From: UBA7672 sp047601145
GTDB lineage: Bacteria; Pseudomonadota; Alphaproteobacteria; Caulobacterales; Hyphomonadaceae
Reading direction: 5' to 3'
Assembly (NCBI GenBank): GCA_047601145.1
Contig: JASGJW010000003.1
Location: 930,001-994,000, forward strand
Length of the DNA stretch: 64,000 nt
Shown in pieces: positions 1-8,905 of this stretch. The notes under the pieces are model-generated. The model saw only the letters and a program-made list of their open reading frames with translations, was not told the DNA's origin and ran no database searches. Every line of letters starts with the position of its first letter. The stretch's first letter is position 1. The position numbers and the translations under genes are program-made.

Positions 1-1
1 A

Positions 2-1600
2 TCGGGGCTATATGGCTCCAACGCGCTGGCTGGCGTTATCAACCTCATTTCGCGGCGCGACGTGCAGGGGACGTATGTGAACCTCGCGGCCGAAGCCGGG
101 TCGTGGAACACAGCGCAGCTGCAAGGCGGCATCGGGATGGGCGACGGGCGGGACTATGTCTCGGCCGGCTTCCACGCGCTGTCGACCGATGGCTACGACG
201 TGTCGGCCGACCATAGCGCGGTGGGCGTGACGTCGGTGGGTCCGGGCAACAATGCCGGCGACACCGAGGGCAGCGACATCGTCACGGCCTATCTGCGCGG
301 CGGAAGGGAAGTCACGCCGCTGTTCCGCGTGGACGCCATTGCGCGCTTCCTGACCAAGGATTCTGGCCTCGATGGCCAGGCGTACAACTTCCCGATTGCG
401 GGCGGGACTTACGATGACGCCAGCAAGACGTCGCAGGACCAGATGCTGTTCGGCGGCTCGGGTACCCTGAACCTGATGGATGGAAAATGGCAGACCGTCC
501 TGTCCGCCTCCTATGTCGATGAGAAGCGCCGGAGCACTTCCACAAGCTTTCCGTTCTTTGCAGGCCCGGCTCTGCCCGCGAACGCGACGGCGCAGATGGC
601 GGCGGTTACGCTTGATCGGTCGGGGGCCAACGCCTCGCGAACAAAGTATGGCCTGCAGTCGACCTTCGAGTTCGGTTCGGACGGCTTCGTCAGCTACCTC
701 ACCGGCTTCGTCGAGAACAAGAAGGAGACCTACGAGGATCCCTTCACCGGCCGCCACGAGAAGCGCACGCTGAACGGCATCGGCGCGCAATACCGCGCTG
801 AGATCGCCAACCAGCTCTATCTCTCGGCAACCGTGCGTCACGACGACAATGACGACTTCCAGGATGCGGACACCTACAGCGTGGCGACGTCCTGGGTTGT
901 GCCCGGCATGGGCACGCGCCCGCACGCCTCGTTCGGCACGGGCGTCACCAACCCGACCTTCTTCGAACAGTTCGGCTTCAGCCCGGGCTCGTTCGTCGGC
1001 AATCCGAGCCTCAAGCCGGAAGAAGCAGAAGGCTGGGACATCGGCGTCGAGCAGTCGCTGCTCGAAGGAAACCTGCTGGTCGATCTCACTTATTTTGAGT
1101 CGACCCTCGAGAACGAGATCTACACAACGTTCGGCCCGGCCCCGACCTTCCTTGCTACGCCCGCCAACCGGATCTCGGACAGCGATCGCAGCGGGTGGGA
1201 GCTGGCGTTCAGCGCTTACCCGACCTCCGACATCGACATCACGGGCTCGTATACCAAGCTCGACGCCACCGATCCGACCGGGATCGAGGTTCGCCGTCCG
1301 AAGGACCAGGCTGCGCTCGACGCCTCCTGGCGCGTCGGCGGCGGCCCGTTCCAACTGAACCTCGGCGTCACCTACAATGGCGAACAGGTCGACACCGACT
1401 TCGGCACATTCACCGCCACGGCCCAGGACCCGTACACCCTCGTCAGGCTTGGCGCGTCCTACAAGCTGAACGACAGTGTGGAAGTCTACGGCCGGATCGA
1501 GAACCTGACCGACGAGAAGTATGAGGAAGTCATCGGTTATCTCGGACAGCCGCAGGGCATCTTCGTCGGCGTGCGATTCCGCGACGACAAGTCGAAATAG
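2..1600 (+). CDS. TonB-dependent receptor, 5' partial (BtuB-like)
   Basis: The frame is open from the left edge of the window, so the N-terminus (signal peptide, TonB box, most of the plug) is missing; 532 residues are visible. The first visible residues, LYGSNALAGVINLIS, are the end of a plug domain, and the rest is a beta-barrel with the typical C-terminal stretch around NLTDEKYEEVIGY followed by GIFVGVRF. Family knowledge: such outer-membrane channels import cobalamin or ferric chelates using TonB energy. The next three genes on the same strand encode a periplasmic binding protein, permease and ATPase, so this receptor probably feeds that importer. The barrel end resembles BtuB-type receptors, but the substrate cannot be fixed from sequence alone. 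Confidence 0.9.
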   Translation, partial: SGLYGSNALAGVINLISRRDVQGTYVNLAAEAGSWNTAQLQGGIGMGDGRDYVSAGFHALSTDGYDVSADHSAVGVTSVGPGNNAGDTEGSDIVTAYLRGGREVTPLFRVDAIARFLTKDSGLDGQAYNFPIAGGTYDDASKTSQDQMLFGGSGTLNLMDGKWQTVLSASYVDEKRRSTSTSFPFFAGPALPANATAQMAAVTLDRSGANASRTKYGLQSTFEFGSDGFVSYLTGFVENKKETYEDPFTGRHEKRTLNGIGAQYRAEIANQLYLSATVRHDDNDDFQDADTYSVATSWVVPGMGTRPHASFGTGVTNPTFFEQFGFSPGSFVGNPSLKPEEAEGWDIGVEQSLLEGNLLVDLTYFESTLENEIYTTFGPAPTFLATPANRISDSDRSGWELAFSAYPTSDIDITGSYTKLDATDPTGIEVRRPKDQAALDASWRVGGGPFQLNLGVTYNGEQVDTDFGTFTATAQDPYTLVRLGASYKLNDSVEVYGRIENLTDEKYEEVIGYLGQPQGIFVGVRFRDDKSK

Positions 1601-1626
1601 GCTCAGGGCATGCCCGGGGTGCAGGG

Positions 1627-2529
1627 ATGAGAGAGCAGACGCATAGTGGAGCGCTGACCGGCTTTGCCGGCCTCCTTGCGTGCGTTCTCTGTCTCCTCTC
1701 GGGCGCATGTCTTGTTACTCCCGCTGCGGACGCTCAGGAGCGTCCGCAGCGGATTGTTTCCATGAACCTCTGCACGGACGAGCTGCTGATCCGGCTGGTC
1801 GATCCCTCCCGCATCGCATCGGTGACCTACCTGTCGCAGCAGGCCGTGAATGCACCTCTGGGCCTCGGCGACGTGACCTCGAAGCTCAAGGTCAACCATG
1901 GCCTTGCCGAAGAAGTCCTGATGACGAAGCCGGATCTCGTTCTGGCCGGGACATTCAGCGCCACGGCCGCTACGGCTATGCTGCAGCGGCTGGGCGTGCC
2001 CGTGATCAAGTTCGATCCCGAAAACACGTTCGATGATATGCGCGCGAACATCCGCAAGATGGGCGCAGCCGTGGGCGAGCCACAGCGCGCCGAACAGCTG
2101 ATCGCCGATTTCGACAAGCGCCTCGCCGAACTTCAGGCGCAGATACCGCCCGGCGAGGCGCCCGTTTTCGCCGACATCGGCGTCAACAACTATGTCGCGG
2201 GAGCCGACACGCTTTACACCTACGTCGTCCATGCGGGCGGGTATCGCACGCTGGGCGAGGCGTTGGGCTTTTCCGGTTATCGCAACGTGTCGCTCGAGCA
2301 GATCCTGCAGGTGAAACCCGGCCTCATCTCGACCTATACGCCGTGGACAGATCCGCCCTCGATTTCGACGATGGCGCTGCGCCATCCCGCCCTGAAGGCG
2401 ATGGTTGAACAGACGCCGCAGATCACCATTCCCGAACGCTACACCACCTGTGGCGCCCCCAGTGTGCTCGGCGCGGTCGAGTTGCTGGTCGAGGCCCGCA
2501 AGGCGGCAGGCCGGAAAGCGACGCCATGA
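1627..2529 (+). CDS. Periplasmic substrate-binding protein, BtuF/iron-chelate type
   Basis: The 300-residue product has an N-terminal signal peptide (hydrophobic segment about residues 13-34, ending near DAQE). The mature part starts with RIVSMNLCTDELL, characteristic of the class III binding proteins for cobalamin, haem or siderophores, and keeps the PDLVLAG motif. It should capture the chelate that passes the upstream TonB receptor and hand it to the FecCD-type permease. It starts 26 bases after the receptor stop and its TGA overlaps the permease ATG (ATGA), so the genes are probably cotranscribed. Cobalamin is my preferred substrate because of the BtuB-like receptor; iron chelates remain possible. 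Confidence 0.88.
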   Translation: MREQTHSGALTGFAGLLACVLCLLSGACLVTPAADAQERPQRIVSMNLCTDELLIRLVDPSRIASVTYLSQQAVNAPLGLGDVTSKLKVNHGLAEEVLMTKPDLVLAGTFSATAATAMLQRLGVPVIKFDPENTFDDMRANIRKMGAAVGEPQRAEQLIADFDKRLAELQAQIPPGEAPVFADIGVNNYVAGADTLYTYVVHAGGYRTLGEALGFSGYRNVSLEQILQVKPGLISTYTPWTDPPSISTMALRHPALKAMVEQTPQITIPERYTTCGAPSVLGAVELLVEARKAAGRKATP

Positions 2530-3530
2530 AGCCGCCGATCCCCTATCCCGTCCTGATCGGACTGTTGGCCCTGCTGGCAACCGTTCTGGCGTTTGCGTCC
2601 ATGCTCATCGGCCCGGCGGCGGCCGGCACGTTCGATCTTCTGAAGATGATGTCGGGTGGAGACGCCGACACAGCCTGGATGATCATGCGGGAGGTGCGCC
2701 TGCCCCGCACGCTGTTGGCGTTGATGGAAGGCGTGACGCTCGGCTTGGGCGGCGCGGTTCTTCAGGGCCTGTTGCGCAATCCGCTGGCCGATCCTGCGGT
2801 CATCGGCGTGTCGGCCGGAGCATCACTGTTTGCCGTGCTCGCGCTCTACACAGGCGTATCTCTTGTCTTCCCGCTTGCGCTGCCCATCGCAGCGATCATC
2901 GGCGCGCTGCTGTGTGTTCTCCTGCTGCTGGGCCTCGCCGGCCGTGGCGGAATGCTAACGCTTATCCTCGCCGGCGTGGCGGTGTCCCAGCTCGCCAGCT
3001 CGGTCTCCTACCTCGCGCTCAACCTGTCCCCCAATCCTTATGCATCAGCCGAGATCGTCTTCTGGCTCATGGGCTCGGTCACGGATCGCAGCCTCGACCA
3101 TGTCTGGCTGGCCGGGCCGCTGATGGCCATCGGCTGGCTGATGATCGCCTTCACCGCCCGCTCGCTCGACGCGCTGAGCCTCGGCGAGGAAGCCGCCGCC
3201 AGCCTCGGCGTGAATGTGCAGCAGACGCGCCTGCTGGTCGTGGCGGGCGTCGCGATCAGTTGCGGCGCCGGCACGGCAGTGACGGGCGGCATCGGCTTTG
3301 TCGGCCTTGTCGTGCCCCACCTTCTGCGCAGGTTGGTCGGCCACTCCCCCAGCCGCCTGCTCCTCGCCAGCGCCCTCGGCGGCGGCTGCCTGCTGCTCGC
3401 AGCTGACCTTGCTGTGCGCCTCATCGCCGTGAACCGCGGCGAGTTGCAACTTGGCGTCATCACCGCCATGATCGGCGCGCCCTTCTTCCTGTGGCTGATC
3501 TTCAAGGCTCGTGCGGAGTACGAGTCGTGA
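2526..3530 (+). CDS. FecCD/BtuC-family ABC transporter permease
   Basis: This 334-residue protein is an integral membrane subunit with many hydrophobic helices and the family hallmarks LPRTLLALMEG near residue 58, LRNPLADPAVIGVSAGA near 83 and GGIGFVGLVVPHLLR near 258. It forms the inner-membrane channel of the importer encoded by the flanking genes. Its start overlaps the binding-protein stop (ATGA) and its stop overlaps the ATPase start (GTGA), which suggests translational coupling of the three subunits. Length and architecture match the 10-helix BtuC/FecC/FecD family. Confidence 0.93.
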   Translation: MKPPIPYPVLIGLLALLATVLAFASMLIGPAAAGTFDLLKMMSGGDADTAWMIMREVRLPRTLLALMEGVTLGLGGAVLQGLLRNPLADPAVIGVSAGASLFAVLALYTGVSLVFPLALPIAAIIGALLCVLLLLGLAGRGGMLTLILAGVAVSQLASSVSYLALNLSPNPYASAEIVFWLMGSVTDRSLDHVWLAGPLMAIGWLMIAFTARSLDALSLGEEAAASLGVNVQQTRLLVVAGVAISCGAGTAVTGGIGFVGLVVPHLLRRLVGHSPSRLLLASALGGGCLLLAADLAVRLIAVNRGELQLGVITAMIGAPFFLWLIFKARAEYES

Positions 3531-4279
3531 AGCTGGAAGCGAAGTGCATCTCAGTCAGCATCAAGGGCAAAGCGATCGTCCGCGACGCCGCGCTGTCGCT
3601 TAGAGGCGGCGAACTGGTCGGCCTGATCGGCCCCAATGGCGCAGGCAAATCGACGCTGCTTAAAGCCATCCTCGGGATTCGTGAACGCGACAGCGGCAGT
3701 GTGACAGTCGATGGCCAAGATTTCCTGTCATTCCCGGGCCGGCAACGTGCGCGCCGCCTCGCCTTCCTGCCGCAGGAACGGCATGTCGAATGGCGCCTGC
3801 CCGGCCGCGACGTGGTGATGCTAGGCCGCTACCCGCACCATTCCGGCTTTGGCGGTTATTCCGCTGAGGACGAAGCGGCCGTCGAACGCGCAATCATGTC
3901 AGTCGATGGCGGTGCGCTGATGGACAAGCCGGTCACGGTTCTTTCGGGCGGTGAACGCACGCTGGTCCTGCTGGCCCGCGCACTCGCTGTCGAGGCGCCG
4001 CTCCTGATTGTGGACGAACCCATCGCCGCGCTCGACCCCTATCACCAGCTGCATGTGATGGAGATCCTGCAAGAATTGGCCCGGAAGGGGTCGGGCGTAC
4101 TGGCCGTAATACACGACCTTTCGCTGGCTGCGCGCTTCATGGACAGGCTGGTCCTGATGGACAAGGGTGCGATCGTTGCCGACGGAAAACCCACCGACAT
4201 CCTGACGCCGGAGCTTCTCGCCCGCGTCTATCGCATCGACGGCGTCAACGGCGCGCGCCTGCCGGGCAGCCAGTCCTGA
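3527..4279 (+). CDS. ABC transporter ATP-binding protein, FecE/BtuD/HmuV type
   Basis: The ATPase subunit of the chelate importer. I chose the GTG at 3527, overlapping the permease stop as GTGA, giving 250 residues; an in-frame GTG at 3491 lies inside the permease and is less likely. Visible motifs are Walker A GPNGAGKST (about 35-43), the signature LSGGE near residue 143, Walker B LLIVDEPIAALD near 164-175 and the switch histidine in VIHDL. It would drive cobalamin or ferric-chelate import. It is the last gene of the receptor-binding protein-permease-ATPase run and ends shortly before a hairpin shared with the opposing gene. Confidence 0.92.
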   Translation: MKLEAKCISVSIKGKAIVRDAALSLRGGELVGLIGPNGAGKSTLLKAILGIRERDSGSVTVDGQDFLSFPGRQRARRLAFLPQERHVEWRLPGRDVVMLGRYPHHSGFGGYSAEDEAAVERAIMSVDGGALMDKPVTVLSGGERTLVLLARALAVEAPLLIVDEPIAALDPYHQLHVMEILQELARKGSGVLAVIHDLSLAARFMDRLVLMDKGAIVADGKPTDILTPELLARVYRIDGVNGARLPGSQS

Positions 4280-4296
4280 CCTGTGCCTAAGACAAA

Positions 4297-4318
4297 ACAG
4301 GCGGCCGAAGCCGCCTGT
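4297..4318 (-). terminator. Intrinsic terminator with UUCG loop
   Basis: A perfect 9-bp stem (ACAGGCGGC / GCCGCCTGT) closes a 4-base loop. On the minus strand the loop reads TTCG closed by C-G, a very stable tetraloop, and is followed by TTTTGTCTT. It lies 26 bases past the stop of the minus-strand TonB receptor gene, so it most likely ends that transcript. On the plus strand there is no T-run, so it would be a weak terminator for the ABC importer operon. Confidence 0.8.
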
Positions 4319-4343
4319 CACAGGTTCAGGGACGTTACCTAGA

Positions 4344-7300
4344 CTAGAAAGATTTCTTCACGCCGATCTCGAAGGTGCGACCGAGCGGGTTGCCCATCCA
4401 CGGATCGTAGCCGAGCTCTTCCTGCGCCCGTGGCGGATCGCGATCGAAAATGTTCGCGACTGTGGCGGTCAGGGCGAGATCGTCCGTCACTTCGAAACGG
4501 TAGGTGAAGTCGGCTGTGACCCAATCCTCGCCATTTTCGCCGTACTGGGTGCCAGGGCGTTCGTCCGTAACGGCGGAAACGTAGTTCACGCCGAAACGGA
4601 AGTTGTGACGATCCATGTGGTAGTTGGCGCTGAGGTTGGCGCGCCATTCCGGCGCCGCGAGGGCGAAGGTGGCGAAGTTCAGCGTGCCGAGACGATCGTC
4701 GCCTGTGGTGACGACAACGCCATCCAGAGAGGTCGCGCCGGTCTTCAGTTCGGTAATCTTCGTCGCCGTGAGGTCGAGCGCGAGGTCGCCCGGGCCCACC
4801 GGCAGCGAGTAGGTCGCCTGGATGTCATAGCCGTTCGTCGTCTGACCCGGTCCGTTGCCGTACAGGGTGGTGACCGACGAGAACCCTGAGGCGCCGCTGA
4901 GGCCGACCGAGCACGCACCGTTGAAGCTGATGCGGCGCACCAGCGGCTGCACGTTCGGATCGCAGGTCGTGACCGTGCCGCCCGCGCCGTTGAAGACAAG
5001 GCTGGCGATCAGGTTCGGATCAGCGATCTGGCCGATCTGGTCCTCGGTCTCGATGTTGAAATAGTCGACGATCAAGCGGAACGAGTGATCCGGCGCGATG
5101 CCGGCGCTATCCCATATCGCGCCAACGTTCCAGGATTTCGCCGTTTCGGGCTTGATGCTGCTATCGGTGACGAAAGTGGCGCCGAGCCAGTTGCCGCCAG
5201 CGACCGTGTAGGTGCGCGCGGCTGCAACCTGCGCGCCCGGGATCGTGCCGACCGGCGGGGTCTGGTAGTTGGTGCCGTAGGACGCGCGCAGCGCCAGCGG
5301 GCCGAAGACATCCCACTTGCCGGAGACCTTGTAGACCGTGGCGCCAAGACCACCGGAGAACTCTTCACGCCGCACGGCGGCCTGGAGATTCACGGTGTCG
5401 AGCACCGGGATCTGCAACTCGCCGAAGAGCGAATGCTGCTGCTGGTCCGCATAGTTTGGCGGATCGGGGACGAAAGCCACGAACGGACCCGGATTGTCCG
5501 GCGTGCAGCCGCGGAAGTTCGGGCTGTTCGTCGGCAGCGGATTGGCCTCCAGCGCAGGCGAACCCGCGCCGTTCTGGCTTGTTGTACCGTGCGGCCATTC
5601 GCACTGGATCGAGCCGTTCATGTACGGACTGTTGACGACCTCACGGCTTTCGAACTGCCGTCCCTGTGCGCCGAGCGCCCAGCTGATTTCGCCGCCCGGA
5701 AGCTGGATCCCTGACTTGCCGTTGAACACGAGGTCGAAAGTCAGGCTGGATGTAACAGTTTCGATCCCGCGTGAATCGAACAGCCAGCGGGTGAGTTCGA
5801 CCGAGTTCTCCGTCCCGGCGACATATTGCGGGTTGGCGAGGTTGCGCACCGGTTGCTTCGCGAACGAGGTTGCAAAGGGGTTCCAGTATTGGCAGCCATT
5901 CTTGCCGGCGGCCGCGGGGTTCTGCGTGCCGAAACGCGTCGGATCGAGATCGACCGCGCTGCAGTTCGGGCCGCCGAAGCCGCTCAGCGCTTCCTGGAAG
6001 CGGGAGCTGATGATGTCGGGGTGCGTGTTGTAGTTGATCGCCTGGTTGTAGGTGACCGCGAAGTCGTAGCCGACGCCCTTGGCGATGCCGGCCCAATCGC
6101 CCAGCTCGCCGTCGAGGCTTGCCGACACGCGCCAGAGCTGGTTGTCGATCTCGTCAGGCACGCCCTGGCCGCCGAACGCCTGGTTGCCGCCATGGCCGAG
6201 TACACGGTAGGTCACCGGCGTGAAGCCGGCAGCAGCCGTCGTACCGGTTCGAGCGGCGAACGCCGCGGCGTAGGGGTTCGTGATCGGCACGTAGTACTGG
6301 AACGTCGCACCGGTCGCCATCGCCGGCCCGCGGATGATGGGCTGGGAGGGCGAGGCATACATATGCGGCGTCTTCACCTGCCCGTAGGCCGCTTCGACGT
6401 GGAACCGCATATCGTCGCTGATGTCGGCGTTGAGCTGCGCGAAGGCGCGATAGATATCGTTGTCTTCGACCAGGTTGTAGTAATTTGAATAGTTGTAGGC
6501 GCAGGTGAAGTTGTTGTCGTAACGGCCGCCCACGGCCGCGCACGAAGCCGGCGTGAAGTCCGACGTAATGCCCGCGATGTTGGCGGGACCGAATTCACGG
6601 CCGTTGGCGCCCACCGTCGGCGCCTCGATCGGCGCGCCGAGGGGAAGCCAGCCCGCCAGGTTGGTCAGGGTCGACCAAGGCGCCGGGTTGTAGTTGACGC
6701 CCCTGGTCGGATCGAACGAGTCGTATGTCCAGTCGCGGTCGATGGCCTTGAGGCGCGAGCGGTGTTCCCATTCGGCAGACCAGAGGAAGTTGACGTTTTC
6801 GCCGCCAAAACCACCGAGGACGCTGAGACCGTAGTCACCGTCAGAGCCATCAATATACTTGTACTGGGCGCTGGCCTCGAGCCCCTGGAAGTGGTCGCGC
6901 GTGATGAAGTTGACGACGCCGCCCGTGGCGTCGGCGCCGTAGGTAACCGCTGCGCCGTCCTTCAGGATCTCGATGCGCGAAATTGCGGCGAACGGGATGT
7001 TCGAGGTGTTGGAGCTCATGCGCCGGCCGTTGAGCAGGGTCAGCGTCTTGTCGGCCCCGATACCGCGCAGGTTGTAGTTGACCGAGCCGATCAGCGCGGG
7101 ACCGCCGAAATAGTAGGCTTCGCCCGAGGTCGGGCCGGCGATTGTCAGGCTCTTGGCGAATTCGAGCGCTGTCGGCGCACCACGATCCTCGAGGTCTTGC
7201 TGGGAGAAGACTTCGACCGGCAAAGCCGCGTCTTCCGGCGTGCCGCGGATCAGCGAGCCGGTGACGACGACACGGTCTTCGCCATCCGGTTTCTCAGCCT

Positions 7301-7418
7301 GCGCCGGCGCGGTCTGGTCGACTGCCGGTTGCGGGCTGGTCTGGGCCCAGGCCGGAAAGGCTCCAGCCAAGCCAACGAGTAGCGCGGCGCTCGAAGCGCT
7401 GCGGAGCCTGAAGTTCAT
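4344..7418 (-). CDS. Large TonB-dependent receptor
   Basis: A complete 1024-residue outer-membrane receptor. It has a signal peptide ending near AWAQ (residue 26), a TonB-box-like segment RVVVTGSLIRG at about 49-59, a plug domain with LRGIGADKTLTLLNGRRM and DATGGVVNFITRD, and a barrel ending in the aromatic residue F (FEIGVKKSF). Length and the NFITRD-type plug place it with the large receptors that sphingomonads and Caulobacterales use for complex organic nutrients. It is divergent from an MFS transporter gene and near a TetR gene and a secreted-type carboxylesterase, suggesting uptake of an ester-like substrate; this is inference. GGGAGG lies 8 bases before the ATG at 7418. Confidence 0.94.
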   Translation of the reverse strand: MNFRLRSASSAALLVGLAGAFPAWAQTSPQPAVDQTAPAQAEKPDGEDRVVVTGSLIRGTPEDAALPVEVFSQQDLEDRGAPTALEFAKSLTIAGPTSGEAYYFGGPALIGSVNYNLRGIGADKTLTLLNGRRMSSNTSNIPFAAISRIEILKDGAAVTYGADATGGVVNFITRDHFQGLEASAQYKYIDGSDGDYGLSVLGGFGGENVNFLWSAEWEHRSRLKAIDRDWTYDSFDPTRGVNYNPAPWSTLTNLAGWLPLGAPIEAPTVGANGREFGPANIAGITSDFTPASCAAVGGRYDNNFTCAYNYSNYYNLVEDNDIYRAFAQLNADISDDMRFHVEAAYGQVKTPHMYASPSQPIIRGPAMATGATFQYYVPITNPYAAAFAARTGTTAAAGFTPVTYRVLGHGGNQAFGGQGVPDEIDNQLWRVSASLDGELGDWAGIAKGVGYDFAVTYNQAINYNTHPDIISSRFQEALSGFGGPNCSAVDLDPTRFGTQNPAAAGKNGCQYWNPFATSFAKQPVRNLANPQYVAGTENSVELTRWLFDSRGIETVTSSLTFDLVFNGKSGIQLPGGEISWALGAQGRQFESREVVNSPYMNGSIQCEWPHGTTSQNGAGSPALEANPLPTNSPNFRGCTPDNPGPFVAFVPDPPNYADQQQHSLFGELQIPVLDTVNLQAAVRREEFSGGLGATVYKVSGKWDVFGPLALRASYGTNYQTPPVGTIPGAQVAAARTYTVAGGNWLGATFVTDSSIKPETAKSWNVGAIWDSAGIAPDHSFRLIVDYFNIETEDQIGQIADPNLIASLVFNGAGGTVTTCDPNVQPLVRRISFNGACSVGLSGASGFSSVTTLYGNGPGQTTNGYDIQATYSLPVGPGDLALDLTATKITELKTGATSLDGVVVTTGDDRLGTLNFATFALAAPEWRANLSANYHMDRHNFRFGVNYVSAVTDERPGTQYGENGEDWVTADFTYRFEVTDDLALTATVANIFDRDPPRAQEELGYDPWMGNPLGRTFEIGVKKSF

Positions 7419-7468
7419 GGTTTTAACCTCCCCGTTCGAGTCATGAGACTCTCATTCTTATGGGAGTG

Positions 7469-7497
7469 AGCATCTTAGGCCTGATACAGGCTGTCAA
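7469..7497 (-). promoter_or_regulatory. Candidate sigma-70 promoter of the TonB receptor gene
   Basis: On the minus strand a perfect TTGACA (7492-7497) is followed after 17 bases by GATGCT (7469-7474), a weak but correctly spaced -10. Transcription would start roughly 45 bases before the receptor ATG. A palindrome lies immediately upstream of the -35 element. The -10 is poor, so this is a prediction only. Confidence 0.45.
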
Positions 7498-7498
7498 G

Positions 7499-7524
7499 AT
7501 ATTCACGCACGCGATAGTGAATAT
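7499..7524. promoter_or_regulatory. 26-bp palindrome, candidate operator
   Basis: The two halves are ATATTCAC at 7499-7506 and GTGAATAT at 7517-7524, with a central CG also symmetric (arms 8 of 8, then 3 unmatched pairs, then CG). It lies one base upstream of the TTGACA of the receptor promoter and 79 bases before the MFS start, so one bound dimer could control both divergent genes. Length and symmetry suit a TetR-, GntR- or LacI-type dimer; the TetR product encoded at 8906-9577 is a natural candidate. Confidence 0.55.
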
Positions 7525-7602
7525 TGACGAAGGGCTCTTCCCGACCACATGGTCAGCCTGTGGATCGACGTCAGATCGGTCGCGGAAACGGGAGGAAACA
7601 GG

Positions 7603-8895
7603 GTGCGAGACAGGATCTCCGCGCCACGCTCGCAGGCGTGGGTCGCGCTCGGCATGTTGTGGTTCGTCTATGTGCTGAACTTCCTGGACCGGCAGCTTCT
7701 GTCGATCCTCGCCAAGCCGATCCAGGACACGCTCAAGATCACCGACACCGAGCTCGGCCTCATTAGCGGGCTCTATTTCGCGCTCTTCTACTGCCTCATC
7801 TCGATCCCGGTCGGCTGGCTTGCCGACAGGACGAACCGCGTGAAAGTGCTTTCACTCGCGTGCGGCCTCTGGAGCGCGGCAACGATGGGCTGCGGCCTCG
7901 CCGCCAACTACCCGCAACTCGTGGCGGCGCGCATGACGGTCGGCGTCGGTGAAGCAGGCGGCGTTCCTCCCTCTTACGCCATCATCTCCGACTACTTCCC
8001 GCCCGGCCGGCGCGGAACCGCGCTGGGCATCTTCAACCTCGGCCCGCCAGTTGGCCAAGCGCTCGGCATCGCATTCGGCGCAGCGATCGCGGTGGCGTTC
8101 AGCTGGCGCCACGCCTTTCTGTTTCTCGGCGCAATCGGCGTTGTGACAGCGATCGCAGTCGTGCTGATCGTGCGCGAACCGCGCCGAGGCGGACTCGATG
8201 GGCCGATCACTGACACTCCGTTGAAAAAAGCCGGATTTGGCGAGACGATGGCGATGTTCTTCTCGCGGCCCACTCTTCTGCTGGCGGCCTTCGGCAGCGG
8301 TGCAACGCAGTTCATCACCTACGGACTGGGCAATTTCACCACCCTCTTCCTCATGCGCGAGAAAGGCATGACGCTTGGCGAAGTCGCGATCTGGTATGCC
8401 CTTGTCGTCGGCATCGGCATGAGCGCGGGCATCTTCGTCTCCGGACGCATGATCGATAAATTCGTCCGGCGCTCGAAGCGATACTACGCGACGATCCCTG
8501 CCATCTCGCTCGGCCTCGCCATACCGTTCTACCTCGCCTTCGTCTGGGCCCCGACCTGGCAGATCGCGCTCGTCTTCCTGATCGGACCGACCTTCCTCAA
8601 CTACTTCTACCTCTCGTCAGCCGTCGCGCTCGTGCAGGAAGAAGTCCGGCCGGAACAGCGCGTGATGTCCGGCGCGCTTCTCCTCCTGATCATGAACCTG
8701 ATAGGCCTCGGACTCGGCCCAACCTTCGTCGGCGCCGTGAGTGATTTTTTCAAGGCAAGCCATCCGAACAATTCACTGCAATTCGCGCTCTACGGCCTCA
8801 CCCCGTTCTACATCCTCGCCATAGGCCTCTTCCTGTGGCTGGCGCGATTGCTTGGAAAGGAAAGCACCAGGGCAGGAGGCGAAGCACGCTCCTGA
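7603..8895 (+). CDS. MFS transporter, spinster-like
   Basis: A 430-residue, 12-helix major facilitator. I chose the GTG at 7603 because GGAGG sits at 7591-7595, whereas an in-frame ATG at 7549 has no good ribosome site. Family motifs are visible: WFVYVLNFLDRQLLSIL in helix 1, GWLADRTNRVKVL between helices 2 and 3, and GVGEAGGVPPSYAIISDYFPP, which is typical of the spinster-like group found in degradation clusters. It is divergent from the large TonB receptor, with which it may share an operator. A role in moving the receptor's substrate, or its hydrolysis product, across the inner membrane is inference. Confidence 0.9.
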   Translation: MRDRISAPRSQAWVALGMLWFVYVLNFLDRQLLSILAKPIQDTLKITDTELGLISGLYFALFYCLISIPVGWLADRTNRVKVLSLACGLWSAATMGCGLAANYPQLVAARMTVGVGEAGGVPPSYAIISDYFPPGRRGTALGIFNLGPPVGQALGIAFGAAIAVAFSWRHAFLFLGAIGVVTAIAVVLIVREPRRGGLDGPITDTPLKKAGFGETMAMFFSRPTLLLAAFGSGATQFITYGLGNFTTLFLMREKGMTLGEVAIWYALVVGIGMSAGIFVSGRMIDKFVRRSKRYYATIPAISLGLAIPFYLAFVWAPTWQIALVFLIGPTFLNYFYLSSAVALVQEEVRPEQRVMSGALLLLIMNLIGLGLGPTFVGAVSDFFKASHPNNSLQFALYGLTPFYILAIGLFLWLARLLGKESTRAGGEARS

Positions 8896-8905
8896 TATGA
8901 ACCCG

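Noticed and set aside
1..1626. Cobalamin riboswitch for the first operon
   Set aside because: The receptor's upstream region is outside the window, so nothing can be said about it.
8..1708. A 566-codon open frame antisense to the TonB receptor
   Set aside because: High-GC antisense shadow: the plus-strand frame has clear receptor motifs and the minus frame has no recognisable domain or start context.
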